Assembly (NCBI GenBank): GCA_026418275.1
Contig: JAOABQ010000048.1
Span: 98,358 to 162,357, forward strand
Direction: 5' to 3'
DNA: 64,000 bases
Source: Clostridia bacterium
GTDB taxonomy: Bacteria > Bacillota > Clostridia > Acetivibrionales > DSM-2933
Part shown: one piece after another, positions 58,986 through 64,000 of the stretch
How the letters are laid out: every line of letters begins with the position of its first letter
Numbering within the stretch: the stretch's first letter is position 1
Program-made: the position numbers and the translations under genes
The notes under the pieces: model-generated
Database searches by the model: none
Told to the model about the DNA's origin: nothing
Seen by the model: only the letters and a program-made list of their open reading frames with translations

Positions 58986-59864
58986 TTATTTAATGGGAAT
59001 ATAAATATCCAGCTCCGATGAATCCGGATCCATCGGAGAAAAACTCTCTCCAAAGTACTCAAAATCAAAATGGTCTGCAATTTCATTGGATGTATCCGGC
59101 AGCCAAACAGAAAAAATATACCGGTAAGTAGGCATCACATCGGCTACATTCCCCCGATGTGTAAAGACAGCATACTTTCTCTTTGGAATGATATACGTAT
59201 CCAGCCCCTGGGAAACCTTTTCATAATCCCTCACTTCCACTCCTGCAAAATAATTAAACTCAAAATCTACAGAAATATCTTTGATATAAAGTACAGGATT
59301 ATAAATACATATCCCATAATACTCACTCATATTAACCCTATTATAGATTTGTCCGCTCTGACTGTGGAATTCTTCCCAAATATTCGGTATACGGTTATCA
59401 TCATGGGATGAGTACCCGTTTATTCCGGTAAGCTGAATAGGACCCAGCGTAACAATCCGGGGTATGATGCTGACTCCTCCGTTTTGAAAATGTATGATTT
59501 CCTTTTGATTCAATGGCTCCCTGTAATAATAAAGATTGTGATTTTTTCTCTTCCGGTACTTAGCCGGTGTAATTCCAAAGTATTTCTTAAATGCCCGCGT
59601 AAAAGCCTCCTGGGAATCATAGCAGCAATCCATGCCAATATCAATAATGGGAATCTTAGTCTCAATCAACTTTATCCCCGCCTCTGTCAGCCTTCTACGT
59701 TTTATATATTCTCCAACCGTTATCCCAGTTCCCAGTAAAAATCCCTTATGAAAATGATATGGAGATATATAGACCTCCCTCGCAATTGCATCTAATGTAA
59801 TCTTTGAAGTTAAATGACTTTCTATATAATTGACAGCATTTAAGACTCTCGCGGTATAATCCAC
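58986..59864 (-). CDS. AraC-family regulator with GyrI-like effector-binding domain
   Basis: A 292-residue transcription factor. Residues 1-105 hold the two helix-turn-helix motifs of AraC/XylS proteins (ITLDAIAREVYISPYHFHK and PIIDIGMDCCYDSQEAFTRA, ending GITPAKYRK). Residues about 115-292 resemble the GyrI/Rob-type small-molecule-binding domain (AraC_E_bind; KYAVFTHRG is characteristic). The family (Rob/SoxS-like, multidrug-binding) commonly controls efflux or stress genes. GTG start behind a G-rich site. Targets are unknown; the GNAT gene downstream is a candidate. Confidence 0.9.
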   Translation of the reverse strand: MDYTARVLNAVNYIESHLTSKITLDAIAREVYISPYHFHKGFLLGTGITVGEYIKRRRLTEAGIKLIETKIPIIDIGMDCCYDSQEAFTRAFKKYFGITPAKYRKRKNHNLYYYREPLNQKEIIHFQNGGVSIIPRIVTLGPIQLTGINGYSSHDDNRIPNIWEEFHSQSGQIYNRVNMSEYYGICIYNPVLYIKDISVDFEFNYFAGVEVRDYEKVSQGLDTYIIPKRKYAVFTHRGNVADVMPTYRYIFSVWLPDTSNEIADHFDFEYFGESFSPMDPDSSELDIYIPIK

Positions 59865-60219
59865 ATTGCCCCCCCGTTTGTTGATGTACCTTTTGCCCTA
59901 TTTTACGCACAAAAAATCTTATACTGTACCTAGTGCTTTTTAACACAACATATTTCTAGTTTTTCAAAGTGTTAAAAATGCACTTCATCTGTTTGTGCCT
60001 CGCATACCCTAGAAAAGAATTACGTTACGAGGCACTAGCAAATATCCAATGCATTTGAAGTGACTCGAGCAGAATGTAAGACTTTTCTATGTAATATTTA
60101 TACTCATTTTATACTCAAAATACGAAATAGACAACACCGGTTTTATGTTAGAATTTTGTTTTAAATAATTCCAGAACCGGCACTGTCCATTTTTTATATA
60201 GCTCGTGAAATTTATTAGT
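59865..60219. other. Intergenic region between AraC-type and BAAT-type genes
   Basis: 355 bp without a credible gene. It contains an imperfect inverted repeat (AGTGC-TTTTTAACAC near 59930 and GTGTTAAAAATGCACT near 59970), an 8-bp GTGCCTCG/CGAGGCAC pair near 59994-60034, and an imperfect long hairpin (60130-60187) that may end the upstream hydrolase transcript. Confidence 0.5.
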
Positions 60220-61227
60220 TTAGCTACACTTTTTATGGCAAGTTTTTTTAACAGGATACTGTATCTCCAAGAATTTTAAAACCTTTTGCCAACTTTCAGG
60301 AACTTCAAATGCAACATAATGGCCTGCATGATCATAGGATACATGCTGATAAGAATATTTATAGTGATTTTCCTTTAATCTTTTTATCAAGCTTTCACAC
60401 ATATTGAAGCTCGGCCAACTTGTATCCAGCTTTCCGGATAAGAGAAAAACCGGGCATTTTGCTCTTTCTATGGGTATGGCAGATTTCCTTTCCGCTTCCG
60501 GATCTCTTAACGCATCCCGATATACTTCCACCCACATATCTTTGTGTTCGGTTTCCCAAATCTCCAACGCCTTTTTGTAGTTTTCATTATAAATAAACGG
60601 GGCAAAGGAAAGATTCTTTCCTTTATAAGACCATGAGCTTTTCTCACCGGGCCCTAACCCTTGAAATACATTGGATGCAGGAACGAGTCCCACCACCGCT
60701 TTTACCTTCCTTGGAAAATAGCTTGCAATGAGTAAGGCTGCTTCTCCACCCTTTGATCCCCCCATCACGGCAACACCGCTCCGGTCGATCCCTGGCTGCT
60801 TAAGCACCCAGTCAATGGACTTCTCAAAATACTCAAGAGGTATACTTTGAAGTGTAGGAGGCAGCCCTTCCATACCAAAATAGGCCATCGACAAAAGGGC
60901 ATACCCCCTTGCCAAAAGATCCATTCTTGTCTTACTATCCATATCACCACTCCAGGACTTACCGGGAAAAGAACCTCCAAGAAGCATAATAACCCTTTGA
61001 TTACGGGCACTCTCATTATAATATAGATCTGCTATGATCCCATTTACGTTAACTTCTTTTTTTACATACTTTGGCTCTATTACTTTAGCACTACAATTTA
61101 ATTTATTGACCTCGTTAGCATCTGCAAAACAATTAAGTACTGTCCCCCCCAAAACAAGATTTACCATAACAAGTAATAAAACAATTTTCTTAAACACAAA
61201 ACCCACCCTTTCCTTCAATTTAGTCAC
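60220..61227 (-). CDS. Secreted BAAT/acyl-CoA-thioester-hydrolase-like alpha/beta hydrolase
   Basis: A 335-residue alpha/beta hydrolase related to the C-terminal domain of bile-acid-CoA:amino-acid N-acyltransferase and acyl-CoA thioesterases (BAAT_C). Nucleophile Ser158 in MGGSKGGEAALL, Asp268 in SGKLDTSWPS and His303 in DHAGHYV form a plausible triad. A hydrophobic N-terminus (about residues 13-36, ending CFADA) looks like a signal peptide, so it is probably outside the cell, unusual for an acyl-CoA enzyme; an ester or amide substrate is likelier. The start is uncertain: GTG 61227 has weak support, while GTG 61197 lies just behind AAAGGGTGGG and leaves a compact signal peptide. A terminator hairpin lies upstream. 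Confidence 0.82.
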   Translation of the reverse strand: MTKLKERVGFVFKKIVLLLVMVNLVLGGTVLNCFADANEVNKLNCSAKVIEPKYVKKEVNVNGIIADLYYNESARNQRVIMLLGGSFPGKSWSGDMDSKTRMDLLARGYALLSMAYFGMEGLPPTLQSIPLEYFEKSIDWVLKQPGIDRSGVAVMGGSKGGEAALLIASYFPRKVKAVVGLVPASNVFQGLGPGEKSSWSYKGKNLSFAPFIYNENYKKALEIWETEHKDMWVEVYRDALRDPEAERKSAIPIERAKCPVFLLSGKLDTSWPSFNMCESLIKRLKENHYKYSYQHVSYDHAGHYVAFEVPESWQKVLKFLEIQYPVKKTCHKKCS

Positions 61228-61415
61228 CTATAGGTTGAATTAACACTATTTTACACCCCTTGGCGTGTAGGTTTATGATCAAACTTGTTGTTTTTAATAT
61301 ATTGGATGGAAAAGTCGGAGAAGACTCTTCCGCACCCTTAAGCATCAATTATATACCCACATATTATGTAAACAACTCTGAATTGGTTCATATTCTTCAT
61401 TTTGTTAATGCTCCA

Positions 61416-61470
61416 GATAAAATAAGACCCTCTCAACGCATAAAACCGGTTGAGAGGGTCTTATTTTATC
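61416..61470. terminator. Bidirectional terminator hairpin
   Basis: Perfect 22-bp arms (61416-61437 and 61449-61470; core AGACCCTCTCAAC / GTTGAGAGGGTCT) with an 11-nt loop and A/T-rich ends giving U-runs on both strands. It lies 11 bp beyond the esterase stop at 61481 and should end that minus-strand transcript. Confidence 0.8.
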
Positions 61471-61480
61471 TTTTCATGAT

Positions 61481-62551
61481 TTATTCATTTTCCAAATGCT
61501 CCGAAAAGAACGGTAATATACTTTTTTCAATAATTCCGTAATCCAAATCATGTCCTCCTTGGAATGATTTAAGCTCATGTTCAACTTTACTTTCCTTAAG
61601 TAACTTGGAAAATGCTCTACATCCTTCAGGTATCCAAACATATGCATCATCTACACCATATTCGATCCTGATTGCATTTAGCTTCTTCTCTTTTTTAAGA
61701 TAATTCTGAATTTTAGCCTTAAGGTTGGCATATCCGTTTTTCCAGTTTTCAATGATTTTATTATCTTCCGGGCTGTTATCAAATTTAGGAATATCCGCAT
61801 AGGGGGATTCTTTTTTTGTATTGGGAGAAAAAGCTGCACCATACGATTCTAAAAAGATCTGATCCCAGTCTGCAAATGCTTTTTTAAGGCTGTTATCCTC
61901 TATTAGACCCGGCCCTAATGCGTAAACCGCCGAAAATACTTCCGGGTATCTAAATCCTAAATGAATGGACCCAAACCCACCCATGGAAAATCCGGCAATT
62001 CCACGACCTTCAGCCGTTTTAACCGTCCTATAATTACTGTCAACATACTGGACAACATCTTTAACCACATGATCTTCCCAGTTTCCTGTAACCGGTGAAT
62101 TTACATAAAAGCTTCCACCGAGTTTGTTTTGGCCGTTTACACCTATAATAATCATATCCTTTATTTTACTTTCTTTCATAAGCCGGTCTGCGATATCCTT
62201 GAAGGACATGACTTCATAAGCCGCACCCCCGTAGCCATGGAGATAGTATAAAACAGGATAATTCTTATCTGTGTCATAATAGGAAGGGGGTAAATAGATT
62301 AAAATCTCCTTCTTATCCGGTTCCTGGAGTAAGTTGTTCTTCACGGATGGCGCCGGTATTGAAACACCTATGATATGCTTTTTTTCTTGATTTTCCGTTT
62401 TGGGGCTAGGACTTTCGGTTTTGGAAGGTTTCCCGGTGCTGCCATTCTCCACCTTGCTGCTGGAATCAGTCGGACTGTTTTCATTTTTTGAACATGCAGC
62501 AAACATTGTGATAACAAACACAAACAAAATTAAATAAATAAACTTTTTCAT
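61481..62551 (-). CDS. Lipoprotein esterase of the esterase D / feruloyl-esterase-like family
   Basis: A 356-residue serine esterase (PF00756-like). The N-terminus is a lipoprotein signal with lipobox FAAC (Cys20), followed by a Ser/Thr/Pro/Lys linker to about residue 58, so the enzyme is tethered outside the membrane. Oxyanion region YYLHGYGG; nucleophile Ser189 in AGFSMGGFGS; a His in GGHDLDYG near residue 331. Close relatives include feruloyl and acetyl-xylan esterases and simple carboxylesterases. A role in trimming plant polysaccharide would fit the carbohydrate-binding protein nearby, but is inference. ATG follows GGAGG at correct spacing; a terminator lies 11 bp downstream. Confidence 0.87.
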   Translation of the reverse strand: MKKFIYLILFVFVITMFAACSKNENSPTDSSSKVENGSTGKPSKTESPSPKTENQEKKHIIGVSIPAPSVKNNLLQEPDKKEILIYLPPSYYDTDKNYPVLYYLHGYGGAAYEVMSFKDIADRLMKESKIKDMIIIGVNGQNKLGGSFYVNSPVTGNWEDHVVKDVVQYVDSNYRTVKTAEGRGIAGFSMGGFGSIHLGFRYPEVFSAVYALGPGLIEDNSLKKAFADWDQIFLESYGAAFSPNTKKESPYADIPKFDNSPEDNKIIENWKNGYANLKAKIQNYLKKEKKLNAIRIEYGVDDAYVWIPEGCRAFSKLLKESKVEHELKSFQGGHDLDYGIIEKSILPFFSEHLENE

Positions 62552-62780
62552 AATACCTCCATAATGCTTTCAGTGATTTGTGATAGTACTATTCTATAAC
62601 CATTCTAGCGTAGACACCATATGTCCAGGGTAATATTCTTTCGGCCTAAAAGTCATAAAAAAACATGACCTCCTAAAAGCCATAAATACTCTTTTTTTGT
62701 GTTTCAGTAAGAATTAGTATTGTAAATTCAAACCACCCGGTATAAAATTCAATATAGAGAATTGATAAAAGGAGAGATTC

Positions 62781-63746
62781 ATGCATAATTTTGATCAGCA
62801 AAATAACATCAGTACGCAAAATGAATTTCAATCTAAACCGCAGCAACCTTTGAGGCTTCAATTTGAGATGTCCTATTACCATCTTTACCTTTTAGTGTCC
62901 CTCTCCCTTTTATTGTTCGTGTACCTTAAGCCATGGACAAAACCAAGCCTTGAAAAGCTCACAGTGAATTTGACAATCAACTTGTTTTCTTTGATTTTTG
63001 GGGGGATTATTGTTGCCGTGGTTCAATTCCTACCTGCTATTTTGTGTTTTGTAACCATGATTTTTATCATAAAAAATAAAAATGCCAAAATACTATCTAT
63101 TGTTTCTACTCTTAGTATGCTCGCGTACTGGTCATTTTCCTTTGTCACTTTATATTTAATGAAGAATGCACTGGGGGGCTCCTTTAAATTTCACTTTTAT
63201 CTCTTTCCGGTATTTGTTTTATTAGTTCTTTTTGTTGCCATATTTTCTCCCGGTAAAAACAAGATTTTGAAATTGGATTTGGTAGAAAGGAAATTTAATG
63301 CCTTTTTGAAAGGAATGAATATCTTGCTGTTTGGTTTGCTCCTTCTTCCTTGGATTGAGATAAACAGCAATCTTGAAGTAATTACTGATTATGGCCGGAT
63401 CATAGAACAGGCATCCATGCGCTTTTTTGATACCAACATCGGTTTTAGCAAGATTGTCCTGTTTTTAAAAGCAAGTATGCTTACCATCAATATCTTTTTA
63501 AAGTTTATTCCCCTTGTCGGTATCCTTTTTTATCTGATTCTTAACAGAAGAACTCAAGCCCTTATGAAGCTTAATAAAATTACCGTATTTTATAACTTGG
63601 CTCTTTTTGTTCTTCTTTGGAATTTTGTAGAACCCATCGAATTTTTAATTGAAATGACAGATTTCCTTTACCTTTCCTTAGTGGTTTCATTTGTACTTTT
63701 GGGAGCCAGTATCGTTGCAAAGTTTACGCATAGGTATAATAAGTAA
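62781..63746 (+). CDS. Polytopic membrane protein of unknown function
   Basis: A 321-residue protein with a Gln/Asn-rich hydrophilic N-terminus (about 30 residues) and seven or eight hydrophobic segments, for example LYLLVSLSLLLFVYL, FYLFPVFVLLVLFVAIF and FLYLSLVVSFVLLGASIV. I see no motif that assigns a transporter, enzyme or sensor family. AAAGGAGAG precedes the ATG. It is transcribed divergently from the esterase gene and stands alone. The downstream 254 bp to the window edge hold no recognisable gene. Confidence 0.7.
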   Translation: MHNFDQQNNISTQNEFQSKPQQPLRLQFEMSYYHLYLLVSLSLLLFVYLKPWTKPSLEKLTVNLTINLFSLIFGGIIVAVVQFLPAILCFVTMIFIIKNKNAKILSIVSTLSMLAYWSFSFVTLYLMKNALGGSFKFHFYLFPVFVLLVLFVAIFSPGKNKILKLDLVERKFNAFLKGMNILLFGLLLLPWIEINSNLEVITDYGRIIEQASMRFFDTNIGFSKIVLFLKASMLTINIFLKFIPLVGILFYLILNRRTQALMKLNKITVFYNLALFVLLWNFVEPIEFLIEMTDFLYLSLVVSFVLLGASIVAKFTHRYNK

Positions 63747-64000
63747 TGTATCCACTTTCCATATTTCCCTTGGCCTAGAAAATTGATTATCGGTTCTTAG
63801 GGAATAGCTACATTAGCCAATTCTAGCACTTTAATACTTTAATGTCTATTAGTACTATCATAATTAGGGGTTCCTTAACGGAGCCCTTTTGATTTTAGTT
63901 GACAGCTACCTCTTTGAACTGCTGACCATTAATAAATCCAAGCTGCATTAAAAAAGTGTATAAAAGAAGCCGTAGCCCTTTTTCTAAGTTCATAACAATA

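Noticed and set aside
59746..59946. A 66-codon minus-strand frame overlapping the AraC gene start
   Set aside because: Out of frame with the AraC protein, which has clear helix-turn-helix motifs; no independent support.

Overview
The window looks like chromosome of a spore-forming member of the Clostridia (Bacillota). Evidence: the sporulation-associated gene order tepA-ylzJ-spoIIIE at the left edge, AT-rich intergenic DNA, strong AGGAGG-type ribosome binding sites with occasional GTG/TTG starts, and Gram-positive style secreted proteins. The cellulose/chitin-binding modules on a giant secreted protein would suit a polysaccharide-degrading clostridium (Acetivibrio/Ruminiclostridium-like), but the genus is inference.

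Layout. (1) 1-6264: housekeeping and signalling genes: spoIIIE (runs off the left edge), ylzJ, tepA, a soluble LacI-type sensor fused to a GGDEF domain, and tag (3-methyladenine DNA glycosylase I). (2) 6681-29783: nine minus-strand genes forming a hybrid NRPS-PKS biosynthetic cluster. In transcription order: MFS exporter, HSL-family hydrolase, a FAAL-ACP-C-A-PCP synthetase, two KS-pseudoAT-KR-ACP polyketide synthases, a GT4 glycosyltransferase, a stand-alone condensation protein, a membrane-anchored penicillin-acylase-family Ntn hydrolase, and a GT1 glycosyltransferase. (3) 29893-30291: a probable Tn3-family transposase remnant. (4) 30678-57746: one uninterrupted 27-kb gene for a 9,022-residue secreted multidomain protein. 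(5) 58277-63746: GNAT acetyltransferase, AraC-type regulator, two secreted or lipid-anchored alpha/beta hydrolases and a polytopic membrane protein.

How the cluster may work (inference). The FAAL domain loads a fatty acid, the adenylation domain adds one amino acid (the pocket code resembles glycine), and two PKS modules extend the chain. Both AT domains have lost the catalytic Ser, the catalytic His region and about 70 residues, so the extender unit must come in trans. The second PKS also has a dead ketoreductase. No thioesterase is present; the stand-alone C domain is the best candidate for chain release or transfer. Two glycosyltransferases could decorate the product. The outward-facing acylase next to a FAAL-initiated line recalls PvdL/PvdQ of pyoverdine biosynthesis, where a fatty acyl group is attached early and removed outside the cytoplasm. 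A 25-bp sequence occurs in inverted orientation at 6505-6529 and 30248-30272, bracketing the cluster almost exactly.

The giant protein carries a seven-bladed RCC1 propeller, many fibronectin III domains, four solenoid-like repeats of about 200 residues, PPC, PKD and CARDB modules, a duplicated superunit of about 1,800 residues, an alpha-helical region of about 690 residues, and C-terminal CBM5/12 x2 plus CBM2. No sortase, SLH or dockerin anchor is visible.
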